DNA of 64,000 bases, taken from Methylorubrum rhodesianum (GTDB lineage Bacteria > Pseudomonadota > Alphaproteobacteria > Rhizobiales > Beijerinckiaceae). Location: contig NZ_JACHOS010000003.1 of NCBI RefSeq assembly GCF_014199985.1, positions 62,001-126,000 of the forward strand. Direction: 5' to 3'. Below are positions 1 to 12,945 of this stretch, in pieces. Position 1 is the stretch's first letter, and each line of letters starts with the position of its first letter. A model generated the notes under the pieces. It made no database searches. It was not told the origin of the DNA and saw only the letters and a list, made by a program, of their open reading frames with translations. Both the position numbers and the translations under genes were made by a program.

Positions 1-1897
1 TCATGGCCTGGATCTGCCCGGCGATGTCCTGGATCGCCTGGGAGACGCCGCCGGCGGCGGCCTGGATCGCGCCGACCTGCTGGCCGATCTCCTCGGTCGC
101 CCGGGCGGTCTGGGAGGCCAGCTCCTTCACCTCGGCCGCGACCACGGCGAAGCCGCGGCCCGCCTCGCCGGCCCGCGCCGCCTCGATGGTGGCGTTCAGC
201 GCCAGCAGGTTGGTCTGGCCGGCGATGGTCGAGACGAGGCCGACCACGTCGCCGATGCGGTTGGCCGCCGCCGCGAGGGCGGCCATCGTCGCCTCGGTGC
301 GGCCGGCCGCCTCCACCGCCTGCGCCGACATGCCGGCCGCCTGCTCGACCTGACGGCCGATCTCCTCGACGGTGGCGCCGAGTTCCTCGGCCGCCGCCGC
401 CACGGCGTTGACGTTGCCGGCGGTCTGCTGGGCCGCGCCCGAGACGCTGGTGGAGCGGGCCGCCGTGCTCTCGACGGAGTGGCGCATCCGGCCCGACGAG
501 GCCTGAAGTCCGTCGACCGCCTCCGAGACCCGGGCGACGATGGCGCCGACCGATTGCTCGAAGCGGTCGGCGAGGTCGCGCAAGAGGGCGCGGCGGCTCT
601 GCTCCTCGCGCATCCGTGCCGCCTCGGTGGTCTTGAGCTGCTGCGCCGCCTCCTCCAGCGACATGTCGCGGATCGTCACCACGGCGCGGGCGATGTCGCC
701 GATCTCGTCGCGGCGGCGGTGGCCCGGCACCTCGGCCAGGGGCTGGCGGGCGGCCAGCGCCTGGAGCGCGCGGGTCAGCGCGCCCAGCGGCACGACGATG
801 GAGCGGGTGAGCAGCAGGCCGGCGAGGCCGGTGCCCGCGAGCACGCACAGGCCGATCAGGGCGAGCGTGCGCGACAGGGCGCTCGCCGCGCTCACGGCCT
901 CCGCCTCGCTCTGCTCGGCGATCACCGCCCAGGGGGCACCGAGCACCGAGACGGGGGCGCTCGCCGCCATCTGGCCGCCCTCAGGCGTCGCGTAGGCGAA
1001 GCTGCCGCTCTCCCGCGCGCGCTCGGCCGGGATGCCGATCTCCGCCAGCGGAGCGCCGGCCCGCACGGCCCGGTCCAGGGGCGGGTTGGAGCGCAGGCGC
1101 CCGTCGGCGCCCGCCGCCACGATCTGCCCGGTCTCGCCGAGGCCCACGCGCTTGGACAGCGTCCGGTCGAACAGGGCCGGCGTGACGCGGAGCGCGATGA
1201 AGCCGATCCGCTCCGCCGCCTGCCCGGTTCCCATGGCCACGTTCGCCCGCTTGGTCAGCGCCCGGCCGATGAAGGCGGAGGGGCCCTCACCCACCGGATA
1301 GGCGGCGAAATCCTCGAACACGACCGCGTCCGCATCCTGCCCCTTCAGCCGCGCGGCGAGGCGGGCGAGGCCGCTGCCGGCGAGCGCCGGATCGTCGAGG
1401 GACTTGGCGAAATCCGCGCCCTTGGTGGTGGTGTAGGCGATACGGCCCTGTTCATCGACGACGATGAGGTCGCCGTAGCCCGGATCGGCGAGGAGGCGGC
1501 GGGCCACTTCCTGCACCTTGCCGTGGCGGCGGCCGTACATGGTGCCGGGGGCCTCGAAGGCGAGGCGCGCCTCGGGCGTCATCAGCTCGCGCAGGGCCGC
1601 CGTCACGGTAGTGTAATCGGCCTTGTCCGGGTCGAGCGCCTCGATCAGGTCGGGGGCGTTCGAGGCGACCTGCGGATGCACGGCGACCGACAGGAAGTCG
1701 GCCTGCATCCGGTCGGCGACGAGTTCGATCGCGTCGCGCCGCGCCTCGGCGGCGAGCTGCAGCCGTTCGCCCGCGGCCTGGACGAGGCCCGACTTGGCCG
1801 ACGACCAACTCAAGCCGCCCATCGCCGTCGCGCTGAGAAGCGCAAGTCCGATCGTCGCCGCGGGCAAACGGGTGCTGATGCGCTGCAAGCTCGGCAT
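1..1897 (-). CDS. Methyl-accepting chemotaxis protein (3' end cut by window edge)
   Basis: Inner-membrane chemoreceptor that would pass ligand signals to CheA/CheW. About 632 codons are visible and the C-terminus lies outside the window. The ATG at 1897-1895 opens a short basic N-terminus followed by a membrane segment at about residues 14-32. A periplasmic sensor region of about 300 residues (probably Cache-like, inferred) follows, then a second membrane segment at about 335-357, a HAMP linker and a methyl-accepting signalling domain. The diagnostic hairpin tip is visible near residues 555-590: [20 protein letters not shown], then [15 protein letters not shown]. The same tip occurs in the receptor at 10822-12891, but the sensor regions differ. 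The ligand cannot be told from sequence. The family assignment is secure. Confidence 0.93.
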   Translation of the reverse strand, partial: MPSLQRISTRLPAATIGLALLSATAMGGLSWSSAKSGLVQAAGERLQLAAEARRDAIELVADRMQADFLSVAVHPQVASNAPDLIEALDPDKADYTTVTAALRELMTPEARLAFEAPGTMYGRRHGKVQEVARRLLADPGYGDLIVVDEQGRIAYTTTKGADFAKSLDDPALAGSGLARLAARLKGQDADAVVFEDFAAYPVGEGPSAFIGRALTKRANVAMGTGQAAERIGFIALRVTPALFDRTLSKRVGLGETGQIVAAGADGRLRSNPPLDRAVRAGAPLAEIGIPAERARESGSFAYATPEGGQMAASAPVSVLGAPWAVIAEQSEAEAVSAASALSRTLALIGLCVLAGTGLAGLLLTRSIVVPLGALTRALQALAARQPLAEVPGHRRRDEIGDIARAVVTIRDMSLEEAAQQLKTTEAARMREEQSRRALLRDLADRFEQSVGAIVARVSEAVDGLQASSGRMRHSVESTAARSTSVSGAAQQTAGNVNAVAAAAEELGATVEEIGRQVEQAAGMSAQAVEAAGRTEATMAALAAAANRIGDVVGLVSTIAGQTNLLALNATIEAARAGEAGRGFAVVAAEVKELASQTARATEEIGQQVGAIQAAAGGVSQAIQDIAGQIQAM

Positions 1898-2368
1898 GTC
1901 GTCGTTTCGGCTCGAATGAAGAGACGACGGGTTGTAAAATCTCGAATGTTAACGAGCCGCGAACTTTGCACATTCTGCCCGGTGTAAACCGAAGATCGAC
2001 CCGTTCGATTGCCGCCTCAGACGCTCTCCACGCCGACCTCGACGCATTCGGCCCAGGTTTTATATCATATGATACGATCATCTTCGCACAATCTACAGGG
2101 TGGATTTCGGGCTCCCTGCGCGGTTCCGGGTGATGGGCGAGGCGGCGCCGAAGGAGTCCGCTCAAAGGATCCACTGGAAGTGGCGTGAACCGAAGCCCGG
2201 CCGCACGCCCGCGAACCGGCACGACCACTCCGGAAGACTTAAGCCGCAATTGCCGGCCGCTGCCATATCGCGGCGGGTCCGCCGACACCGCGCCCGCGCT
2301 ACCGTCGCCCCTCGTTCCCCAAGATCCGGGTCGGCGAGATCCGGCTCAGACAGATGGAGCGGACGGCC
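1898..2368. other. Divergent intergenic region
   Basis: This 471-bp gap separates the leftward chemoreceptor from the rightward RTX gene and should carry both promoters. It is clearly more AT-rich than its surroundings at about 1930-1985 and 2055-2095. The second stretch contains a perfect 12-bp palindrome. No convincing coding frame or RNA gene was seen. Confidence 0.5.
2063..2074. promoter_or_regulatory. AT-rich perfect palindrome, possible operator
   Basis: TATCATATGATA is self-complementary over 12 bp and sits in an AT-rich patch about 165 bp upstream of the chemoreceptor start and 295 bp upstream of the RTX start. Dyads of this kind often bind dimeric regulators. No regulator can be assigned from sequence alone. 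Confidence 0.3.
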
Positions 2369-3982
2369 ATGGCGATCTCTCCCGACGGGGCGCTGCCCTA
2401 CGCCGTCTACGACGGCTACCTCGTCTCGCTCTATCCCTGGCAGGGCGCACGCGTCGCGCTCCTGACCTCGTCCGGGAACCTCAATGGCGACGTCGTCGAG
2501 GACATCCTCCACCGGATCGACGCCGCCTACGACGTCTATCTCGCCATCACCGGGCAGGCCCCGGCGCCCTACAGGCTCTATAACGGCCTGCTCACGATCG
2601 CCGAGGTGCCGACGGCGCTCGAGGGGGCGGCGGACGCGATCGGCTTTCTCGGAGCCTCCGGCATCGAACTCACGACCTCCGCCTTCGATCGGCTCTATGC
2701 CGGCGCGGCCGAGGGCGGCACCTTCGATCAGACCGTCTTTTACGAACTCGGACGGAACTTCTGGTTCTACGGCCCGCAGCTCGGGAACGTGGATGCCTTC
2801 GTCACGGGATTCGCGATCGCCAACCGCTTCGTGTCGATGCAGGAGGCCGATATTCCCGGAAGCGCCTTCGGCGCACTGCCCTTCGGCGAATTCAAGCAGT
2901 CCATCCTCGAGGACTTGGCGCAGACGTTCTTCCAGAACGCGGACGTCACGCTCGCCACCACTTTGGGCGCGGCTTCCGGTGTGCCGAACCCCAACAACTG
3001 GGGTGCTGCGGACTTGGCCGCTTCCCTGCTCTATCAAGTCTACGAGGATTTCGGCCTCGACGCCTACGCGCGCTTCTTCCAAGAACTCGCCGGCCGTCCG
3101 GCCGCGGAGACGCAGGCCGCGGCCTTCGACAATCTGGTCGCGGCCGCCAGCGAAGCGACCGGGATCGACTACGGCTTCCTGAACAAGGGCGAGGGCGTCG
3201 CCTATCTCGTCGGCGGCCGGGACGCCGACCGGCTCGAGGCCGACGGCAGCGGCAACCCGGTCCTGGGCTTCGGCGGCGACGACACGCTGATCGGCACGGC
3301 CGGCGCCGACCGGCTGTTCGGCGATGCGGGCGACGACGTGCTGCGCGGGGGCGGCGGACGCGACCAGCTCGTCGGCGGGGCGGGCGACGACACCTACTTC
3401 GTCGACACGCCGGGCGACCGCGTGTTCGAGGGCGCGGGGCAGGGTACCGACCGGGTCGTGGCGACGAGCACGTACCGGCTCGCCGCCGACCAGGAGGTGG
3501 AGATCCTGCAACTTGCGCGGAGCACCGGCGGCGCCCCCCTGTCCCTGACCGGAAATACGTTCGGTCAGACGCTCCTCGGCAATGCCGGCGACAACCGGCT
3601 CGACGGCGGCGGCGGCGACGACCGGCTCGCGGGCGGGCTCGGCGAGGATCGGCTCACCGGCGGGTCAGGAGCGGACACCTTCGTGTTCGACACCCCGTCC
3701 GGCCGCGGCAATGTCGATCACGTCAGGGACTTCGTGTCTCGGGATGACGGGTTCCAGCTCGACCACGCGGTCTTCTCGCGCCTCGCCATCGGCGTGCTGG
3801 CGCCCGAGCAGTTCAAGCAACTCGGCCCGGCCAAGGCGGACGCCGACGACCGCATCCTCTACAGGCAGAAGACGGGCGAGCTGTTCTACGACGCCGACGG
3901 CAGCGGCAGGAAGGAGGCCGTCCTGATCGCCGTATTGGACAACCACGCCATCCTCGACCACACCGATTTCCTCATCGTGTGA
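2369..3982 (+). CDS. RTX (hemolysin-type) calcium-binding protein with degenerate metalloprotease-like N-terminus
   Basis: About 537 residues, probably secreted by a type I system. That route is inferred from the RTX C-terminus and the lack of an N-terminal signal peptide. The C-terminal third carries two clusters of glycine/aspartate nonapeptides (for example GGDDTLIGTAGADRLFGDAG and GGGGDDRLAGGLGEDRLTGG) that would fold into calcium-binding beta-rolls. The N-terminal 280 residues contain FYELGRNFW at about 124-132, shaped like the HEXXH helix of gluzincin peptidases but with both histidines replaced (Y and R), so peptidase activity is unlikely. The ATG at 2369 has GGAG nine bases upstream; an in-frame ATG at 2354 would add five residues. 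No type I ABC transporter gene lies nearby. The RTX call is firm; the N-terminal relationship is tentative. Confidence 0.85.
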   Translation: MAISPDGALPYAVYDGYLVSLYPWQGARVALLTSSGNLNGDVVEDILHRIDAAYDVYLAITGQAPAPYRLYNGLLTIAEVPTALEGAADAIGFLGASGIELTTSAFDRLYAGAAEGGTFDQTVFYELGRNFWFYGPQLGNVDAFVTGFAIANRFVSMQEADIPGSAFGALPFGEFKQSILEDLAQTFFQNADVTLATTLGAASGVPNPNNWGAADLAASLLYQVYEDFGLDAYARFFQELAGRPAAETQAAAFDNLVAAASEATGIDYGFLNKGEGVAYLVGGRDADRLEADGSGNPVLGFGGDDTLIGTAGADRLFGDAGDDVLRGGGGRDQLVGGAGDDTYFVDTPGDRVFEGAGQGTDRVVATSTYRLAADQEVEILQLARSTGGAPLSLTGNTFGQTLLGNAGDNRLDGGGGDDRLAGGLGEDRLTGGSGADTFVFDTPSGRGNVDHVRDFVSRDDGFQLDHAVFSRLAIGVLAPEQFKQLGPAKADADDRILYRQKTGELFYDADGSGRKEAVLIAVLDNHAILDHTDFLIV

Positions 3983-4010
3983 CGATCGTCGGGCAAGAGG
4001 CAGAGGGCCG

Positions 4011-4985
4011 TCAGTGCAGCCTCGGGCCGATCAGGAACCGGTCGCGGTCGACTGACGTGAGCGAGAGCCGCGTCAGGCGCCCGTCCCGGCTGACCGTGAG
4101 CGGCACCCGCACCCCCGCCTCGCCGAGTGCCCAGACCTGCCGGAAGAAGCCGGCGAGGTCGGCCACCGGCTCGCCCGCCACTTCGGCCAGCACGTCGCCC
4201 GCGCGCAGGTCCGCGGCCTCCGCCGGCCCCTTGTCGGCGGCGCCCATCACCACGACGCCGTCCTCGGTCTCCGTGGCGTAGAGGCCGAGCCAGGGACGGG
4301 GCGGGCGGGCGGCCCGGCCGCGGGTCTCGAGATCGGTGAGGATCGGCGGCAGGAGGTCGATCGGCACGACCATGTTGATCGCCCGGCCCGCCCCCGAGCC
4401 GCCCTGCTGCAGCTGCAGCGAGCCGATGCCGATCAGCGCCCCGTCCGGCCCGATCAGGGCGGTCCCGCCCCAGTGCGGGTGGGCGGGGGCGGTGAACAGC
4501 GCCTCGTCGAGGACGTATTCCCAGTAACCGGCGAATTCCTGCCGGGCGACGAGTTCGACCGCGAGGCTGTGCGAGCGCCCGCCCGCTCCGGCGATCACCG
4601 CCCGCTCGCCGATCTGCAGCGCGTCCGCGCTGCCGAGCCTGAGGGCGGGCAGGTCGAGGCGGCCGAGTGCCTGGACGAGGCCGAAGCCCGTCTCGCCGTC
4701 GTAGCCGACCACGTAGGCCGGCACGGAGCGCCCGTCCTGGGTGGTGAGCCAGACGCTCTCGGCCTCCAGCACGAGGTAGCCGATTGTGAGCACCAATCCG
4801 TCCTCGCGGATCACGACGCCGTTGCCGGCCCGCTCGGTGCCGAGCGTCTCCGCCGTGAAGGCGTCCGCCGGCACTCGGGTCGAGAGCGAGACGACCGAGG
4901 TCAGCGCCCGCTCCAGATCGTAGGCGTAATCGCCGGCCTTCGGCTGCAGGGCGGCCGGGATCCTGAATTCGCCGTGCGCGGACAT
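4011..4985 (-). CDS. Trypsin-like (S1C/DegP-type) PDZ protein with inactive catalytic triad
   Basis: About 324 residues arranged like a short DegP/HtrA protein: a chymotrypsin-like fold at about residues 20-215, then one PDZ-like domain (WLGLYATETEDGVVVMGAAD, then GPAEAADLRAGDVLAEVAGE). All three catalytic positions appear changed. The region matching ILTNxHVV reads LTIGYLV (His to Tyr70). The TDLAVLK-like segment reads TGFGLVQA, with no Asp. The GNSGGPL-like loop reads PHWGGTALIG (Ser to Trp172). It is therefore probably a binding or chaperone-like pseudoprotease. ATG 4985 is preceded by AGGGA and fits better than the longer frame to 5114. No signal peptide is evident, so a cytoplasmic location is possible. 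It converges on the RTX gene with a 28-bp gap. Confidence 0.75.
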   Translation of the reverse strand: MSAHGEFRIPAALQPKAGDYAYDLERALTSVVSLSTRVPADAFTAETLGTERAGNGVVIREDGLVLTIGYLVLEAESVWLTTQDGRSVPAYVVGYDGETGFGLVQALGRLDLPALRLGSADALQIGERAVIAGAGGRSHSLAVELVARQEFAGYWEYVLDEALFTAPAHPHWGGTALIGPDGALIGIGSLQLQQGGSGAGRAINMVVPIDLLPPILTDLETRGRAARPPRPWLGLYATETEDGVVVMGAADKGPAEAADLRAGDVLAEVAGEPVADLAGFFRQVWALGEAGVRVPLTVSRDGRLTRLSLTSVDRDRFLIGPRLH

Positions 4986-5276
4986 GTCTGCACTTTCCCT
5001 GCGCCCCGCCGCCGTGCGCCGGAGGCTTTCCGCGAGGCGGATCGCATCCGGGCTGTCGGGCGGCGCTCCCGACACAGATAGGCGGCGCACATCACCCCGA
5101 CACCCGTCCGGCACCGCGTCGAATGGCGCTCGCGCCGTGGTCAGGTCGAGGTGCTCCGGTCGGTGCGATCCGGTTGCGGCCGGGCCTGCGGTGAGCCGTC
5201 GGGCCGAGATCCGATCGCTTCTTCCGGGATGGCGGACCCGGGCTCGGCGCAGGGGCCGGATCGGGCCGCCGCCCCC

Positions 5277-5321
5277 CGAAAACAGACGAAGCCGCCCGGC
5301 CTTGCGGCCGGACGGCTTCGT
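5277..5321 (-). terminator. Rho-independent terminator of the outer-membrane transporter gene
   Basis: Read leftward, a 16-bp stem with one mismatch (ACGAAGCCGTCCGGCC pairing with GGCCGGGCGGCTTCGT) and a GCAA loop is followed by CTGTTTTC. It lies 43 bases past the stop codon of the gene at 5364-6305. Confidence 0.85.
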
Positions 5322-5363
5322 CGCGCGGGGCGTGGGGACGCGGCGCGTCCCCGCTCCGATCGA

Positions 5364-6305
5364 TCAGTACTTGCGAACCAGCGGGGCCGGAGCCGGGGCC
5401 GGAGCCGCCGCCGGGGTGTAGAGCGGGGCGACGATGCGGAACCAGCCGTCGGTGCTCTCGCGGACGCCGGCCGAGGTCACGACGTCGCGGGCGACGTAGG
5501 CCTGAACCGAGAACGGTCCGAAGTCGTAGCCGATGAGGCCGCCGAGGGCGAACCGGCCACCGCGACCGATGCGGCTGGTCGGATCGTTCACGAAGGCGAG
5601 CAGGTTCGGGTCGAGGTTGACCGTGCCGTAGCCGATCGCACCGATCTCGAACTTGCCGAACTTCTTGGTCGCGGTCAGGTCGAGGTTGAACGCGTCCGAG
5701 ATCTGCACCGGGCCGAAGAAGGCCGGGATGCCGTTCGGGCCGTTGAAGCGGCTCGGGGAGTCGTAGAAGTTGTAGGTCAGGTTGGCGGTCAGGTTCCAGC
5801 CGTCGCCGGTGTAGCTGATGGCGCCGCCGACGCGGTAGGTGTTGGAGGCCAGGATGTTCAGGCCGCCGCCGCGACCGGCGTTGAGCTCGTTGAGGTACGA
5901 ACCGCCGAGCAAGCTGACGCCGATGTTGCCGCCGAGATCGAACGCCCAGATCGCGCCGACGAAGGTGCCGACGTTGATCGAGGTGTCACGGCCGCCGGCC
6001 GCGCGGCTGAAGGTGAACACGGTCGGGGGGGCCACGACGAACTCGAGGCGGCCGCCGAACGGCACGTAGGGGGTCGCCCACACCAGGATCGGAATGTTGA
6101 CGGCGGTGTCGACCGCGGTCGCGTTCGGGCCATCCGGGCTGCGATAGGTGAAGGTGTTGATCGCGTAGATGCCCTCGGGAAGCGGCGCACCGACGGCCAG
6201 ACCGACCTGCTCACCGGGAACCGTGGTCGTCTGCGCCTGGGCGACGGTCGTCGTCATTCCGGCCGTGAGCGCGATCGCGCCCGCGGCGAGCCAGTTCTTC
6301 ATCAT
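5364..6305 (-). CDS. Outer-membrane beta-barrel transporter-like protein (phenol MetA-degradation family type)
   Basis: 313 residues with a clear Sec signal peptide ending around AQA at residues 22-24. The body is rich in alternating aromatic and small residues typical of an outer-membrane barrel, for example WNLTANLTYNFYDSP and FEIGAIGYGTVNLDP. It resembles the SphA/phenol MetA degradation transporter-like family common in alpha- and betaproteobacteria; the substrate is unknown. The C-terminus is Ala-Pro-rich and ends LVRKY, not a canonical aromatic-terminal barrel signal. Start at the first of two adjacent ATG codons, with AAGGA about ten bases upstream. A strong terminator follows, so it is probably monocistronic. 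Family assignment is by fold pattern from memory and is moderate. Confidence 0.7.
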   Translation of the reverse strand: MMKNWLAAGAIALTAGMTTTVAQAQTTTVPGEQVGLAVGAPLPEGIYAINTFTYRSPDGPNATAVDTAVNIPILVWATPYVPFGGRLEFVVAPPTVFTFSRAAGGRDTSINVGTFVGAIWAFDLGGNIGVSLLGGSYLNELNAGRGGGLNILASNTYRVGGAISYTGDGWNLTANLTYNFYDSPSRFNGPNGIPAFFGPVQISDAFNLDLTATKKFGKFEIGAIGYGTVNLDPNLLAFVNDPTSRIGRGGRFALGGLIGYDFGPFSVQAYVARDVVTSAGVRESTDGWFRIVAPLYTPAAAPAPAPAPLVRKY

Positions 6306-6842
6306 TTTTCTCGTTCCTTCCCAAGGATTTCAGGCGTCCGCCCCGTAGCGCCCGCACCCCCTTACGCGCCCCTCGCTCCCCAGAGCGGGATGGCCGGGCC
6401 AGTGCCGGTGCCCCCTACGGCCGCACCTCAAGTCTCGACGTCGGGAACTATTCTACAGACCGGCCGCGAAAGACAGGGGATTGCCTTCAATCTCGGCAGT
6501 TCGGATCTCACCGTTGCGCAAAAGTCGCATTTTCGCTGCGGAGCAACGAAGCCCTTAACGATCCCTTAATGCTGACCATCTTCGGCCAACGCAGTGCCGC
6601 AAGCTGGATTCAGGTAAAATAGTACATTTTCCTCAAGCAATTGGCTCTCCAACCTGGCCGGGAGGCTTCGGCAGGGCGGGCGGGGCGATTACGCAAGTGC
6701 GAATGCGAGATCGGTGCCGGGCCAAGGCGGTCACACCCGGTCGCGGCGCGACGGACGAACCGGTCAGCCGGTCCGAATCGGCGTCCCGGCCCGGAGCCTC
6801 GACCGCTCCGGAACCGACCGTCATCGGGGTTGTGCCGTCCCC
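6306..6842. other. Intergenic region upstream of the transporter gene and downstream of uvrA
   Basis: 537 bp without a credible gene. The 6430-6660 part is unusually AT-rich for this genome (for example TAAAATAGTACATTTTCC near 6614-6631) and probably holds the leftward promoter of the transporter gene. No intrinsic terminator with a T-run was found for uvrA. Confidence 0.4.
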
Positions 6843-9968
<3,126 letters not shown>

Positions 9969-10142
9969 GGACGACAAATTCTCTGCGACGATCCGGGCGA
10001 ACCGATGCTCTGCCCCCGATCCGTTCGGGCGGGCAGAAGGTGTGCCGCGCGAAGAACAGGTTTCGGGAACGGAAGATGGGTTCCGCGCGGTTTGAGACCA
10101 CTAGAACGGAACGGGTACGACGGCAATGCCGGCCTGAAACGT

Positions 10143-10601
10143 TCAAGCAACGGTCAAGCTGGCGAGCGTCCAGAACAGGATCAGCAGCGCCAGCCCCCCG
10201 AGCCCGATGCGGCCCGCATGCAGGCGGCCCCAGCGTTCGACCAGGGCACGGACCGGCTGGCCGGCGGCGGACGATTCGAGCGCTGACGGTTCGAGCGCCT
10301 CCAGCCGCCGGTTGACCGGCATGATGACGATGAGCGTGTAGGGCCAGTTCGCCACGAGCACGAGCCCGCCCGCGAGGAAGCCCGTCCGCCCGGTGAGCCA
10401 CCACGCCAGGGCGGCGCAGAGGAAGCCGAGGACGGCGAGGCTTCCCTGCATGGCGGTGCCGCCGTGATAGGCCCGGCGCCACTGCACCAGCAGGGCCGGT
10501 TCCGGGATCAGCAGGCGCGCCGGCTGCTCGGCGACGAGGATGTAGAGGGCCGCCCCCGTGAACAGGGCGGCGATGACGAGGGCGAGGAGGGCAGGGATCA
10601 T
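10143..10601 (-). CDS. DUF1772 (anthrone oxygenase-like) membrane protein
   Basis: About 152 residues with four predicted membrane helices (near 2-22, 52-72, 76-97 and 130-150). Typical DUF1772 features are the early Tyr in ALYILVAEQPARL, WRRAYHGGTAMQGSLAVLGF, and the NWPYTLIVIMPVNRRLEAL segment between helices 3 and 4. Fungal relatives act as anthrone oxygenases; the bacterial role is unknown. ATG 10601 begins directly before the first hydrophobic helix and matches the family's usual N-terminus; the longer frame to 10736 adds 45 residues unlike the family. Confidence 0.8.
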   Translation of the reverse strand: MIPALLALVIAALFTGAALYILVAEQPARLLIPEPALLVQWRRAYHGGTAMQGSLAVLGFLCAALAWWLTGRTGFLAGGLVLVANWPYTLIVIMPVNRRLEALEPSALESSAAGQPVRALVERWGRLHAGRIGLGGLALLILFWTLASLTVA

Positions 10602-10821
10602 CGGGGGCTTCCGTGGGAGACCGGACAGGAAACGACGATTTCCCATCCCCGGATAGCCCGCCGTGTTGAGCGTTGTTTGAGCAAAGCTAGCATCGAAATA
10701 CTGGTTTCTCATCCAAATATTGCTCTGTTTGCACAAAAATTAAGCGATTAACGTCGGGAGAAATCGTTGCTTTACGCTCGCTCCGCACCTTCCGGGCGTT
10801 TTCGACCCGGACACCTGTCTC

Positions 10822-12891
10822 ATGTCTCTGCCTCTTTCCCTCTCTGCCGCGCTGCCCTCCTCCCTGCGCGCCCGCATCGTCGCGGTGGCTCTGATCCCCT
10901 GCCTCGCCTTCGGCGCCGTTGCGGGGGTGGCGGTGACGGAGCGGGTGGGGCAGGGCCGGGCGATGGCACGGATGGAGGAACTGGCCGACCTGTCGGTCCG
11001 GATCGGCGCCTTCGTCCACGAGGCGCAGAAGGAGCGCGGCGCCTCCAGCCTCTATCTCGGTTCGAAGGGCAGCCAGTTCGCCCCGGAACTCGCCGCGCAG
11101 CGCCGGCTGACGGACGCGGCGCGCGACGCCCTCGTGAGCGATCTCGAAGCCGCCGGAGCAGGCGCGGATGCGGATTTCGCGGGCAAGGCAGCGACCCTGC
11201 GCAAAAAGCTCGGCGGGATCGAGCGTCATCGCGGCGCGGTGGATCGGCTGGAGGCGAGCGTGCCGGCCAACCTCGCGACCTATTCCGGCATCATCGCGGA
11301 CGCCCTCGGGGTCGTGCGCGGAGTGGCGCAGACCGCCGCCGATCCGGCCATCGGCGCCCGGGTTTCCGCCCTGTCCGCCTTCCTCTCGCTCAAGGAGTTC
11401 GCCGGCCAGGAGCGGGCGGCCGCCTCCGCCGTGTTCGCCGCGGGCGCGATCGACCTCGCGGGCCTGCGCCGGCTCACCGGGCTGGCCTCGGACCAGGCGA
11501 CGTTCGAGGGGCTGTTCCGCGCCGCCGGCTCCGCGGACGAGATCGCCGCGCTCGATGCGGCGAATGCGGCGGAGGCCGCCCGCGAGGTCGCCCGGATCCG
11601 CAGCCTCGCCCTCGACACGGCGCCGGGCCAGGTCCCCGCCTTCAGCGACGCCAAGGGCTGGTTCCGGCTCGCCACCCAACGCATCGACGGGTTGAAGGGC
11701 ATCGAGGACCGTCTGACGGCCGCCCTGGCGCGGGAAGCGGGGGCGGCCCGGTCCCAGGCCGAGCGCACCGTGCTGCTCTGGGCCGGGGCGGCGCTCGCCA
11801 CCCTTCTGCTCTCGGTGGCGCTGGCCTTCGGCCTCGGCTCGGCCATCGCCCGCCCCCTGAGCCGGATGGCCCGCGCGCTGACCGCGATCGGGCGCGGCGA
11901 GACGCAGGTCGAGATCCCGGTGAAGGGTCCGGGCGAGCTGCGCGCCATCGCCGCCGCGGCGCTGGCCTTCCGCGACAGCGTGGCCGAGCGCGCCCGCATC
12001 CGCGCCGCGCAGGAGCGCGGCGCGGAGGAGGAAGCCGCCCGCCGGCACGCGGCGATGATGGCGGTGGCCGACGGCTTCGAATCCCGTGTCGGCGGCATCG
12101 TCGAGGCGGTCTCGGCCGCCGCGCAGCAACTGGAGGGCGCCGCGCGGGCGATGAGCACGGCGGCGGGCCAGACCTCGTCGCTCAGCGCCTCGGCGGCGCA
12201 GGCCTCGGCGCAGGCGGCGCGCTCCTCCGACGGCATCGCCGCGGCGACGGAAGAGCTGTCCGCCTCGATCCGCGAGATCTCGGCTCAGGTCGGCTCCTCG
12301 GCGCTGGCGGCGAGCGCGGCCGAGGAGGAGGCCGCCCGCACCGCCGGCGAGGTCGAGCGCCTCGCCTCGGCCGCGAGCAGCATCGGCCAGATCGTCGGGC
12401 TGATCTCGCAGATCGCCGGGCAGACCAACCTGCTCGCGCTCAACGCCACGATCGAGGCGGCCCGCGCGGGCGAGGCCGGACGGGGCTTTGCCGTCGTCGC
12501 CGCCGAGGTGAAGGGGCTCGCCGCCCAGACGGCGCGGGCTACCGACGAGATCGCCGGGCGGATGGCCGAGATCGAGGCCGCCACCGGCGCTTCGGTCTCG
12601 GGGATCACCGGCATCGCCCGCACGATCCGCGACCTGTCGCGGATCTCCGGCGACATCGCCGCCGCGGTCGAGCAGCAGGGCGCGGCCACCGCCGAGATCG
12701 CCCGCACCACGGTCGAGACCTCGCAGGGCACGCGCCGCGCCTCGGACGATGTGGCGGGGGTGGCCCGCACCGCCGACGACGCCAGCACCGGCTCCGGTCA
12801 GGTGCTCGACGCGGCGAGCGACCTCGCCCGTCAGGCGACGGCCCTGCGCCGGGAGGTCGGCGGCTTTCTCGCCCAGGTGCGGGCGGCGTGA
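10822..12891 (+). CDS. Methyl-accepting chemotaxis protein with nitrate/nitrite-sensing (NIT) type domain
   Basis: 689 residues. Membrane segment 1 is at about 18-40. A helical periplasmic domain follows (about 45-310) with the NIT-type opening [20 protein letters not shown] and a second half containing [20 protein letters not shown]. Membrane segment 2 is at about 314-340, followed by HAMP ([20 protein letters not shown]) and the signalling domain with [20 protein letters not shown] near 533-552. NIT domains are known or proposed to sense nitrate and nitrite; the ligand here is inferred. No C-terminal CheR-docking pentapeptide is present. It stands alone, divergent from the DUF1772 gene across an AT-rich 220-bp gap. 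Confidence 0.9.
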   Translation: MSLPLSLSAALPSSLRARIVAVALIPCLAFGAVAGVAVTERVGQGRAMARMEELADLSVRIGAFVHEAQKERGASSLYLGSKGSQFAPELAAQRRLTDAARDALVSDLEAAGAGADADFAGKAATLRKKLGGIERHRGAVDRLEASVPANLATYSGIIADALGVVRGVAQTAADPAIGARVSALSAFLSLKEFAGQERAAASAVFAAGAIDLAGLRRLTGLASDQATFEGLFRAAGSADEIAALDAANAAEAAREVARIRSLALDTAPGQVPAFSDAKGWFRLATQRIDGLKGIEDRLTAALAREAGAARSQAERTVLLWAGAALATLLLSVALAFGLGSAIARPLSRMARALTAIGRGETQVEIPVKGPGELRAIAAAALAFRDSVAERARIRAAQERGAEEEAARRHAAMMAVADGFESRVGGIVEAVSAAAQQLEGAARAMSTAAGQTSSLSASAAQASAQAARSSDGIAAATEELSASIREISAQVGSSALAASAAEEEAARTAGEVERLASAASSIGQIVGLISQIAGQTNLLALNATIEAARAGEAGRGFAVVAAEVKGLAAQTARATDEIAGRMAEIEAATGASVSGITGIARTIRDLSRISGDIAAAVEQQGAATAEIARTTVETSQGTRRASDDVAGVARTADDASTGSGQVLDAASDLARQATALRREVGGFLAQVRAA

Positions 12892-12945
12892 CGGCCGCGT
12901 GACAGGGGAGGGGGCGGGCGGTGCGCTCGCCCCGCCCGCACGGCC

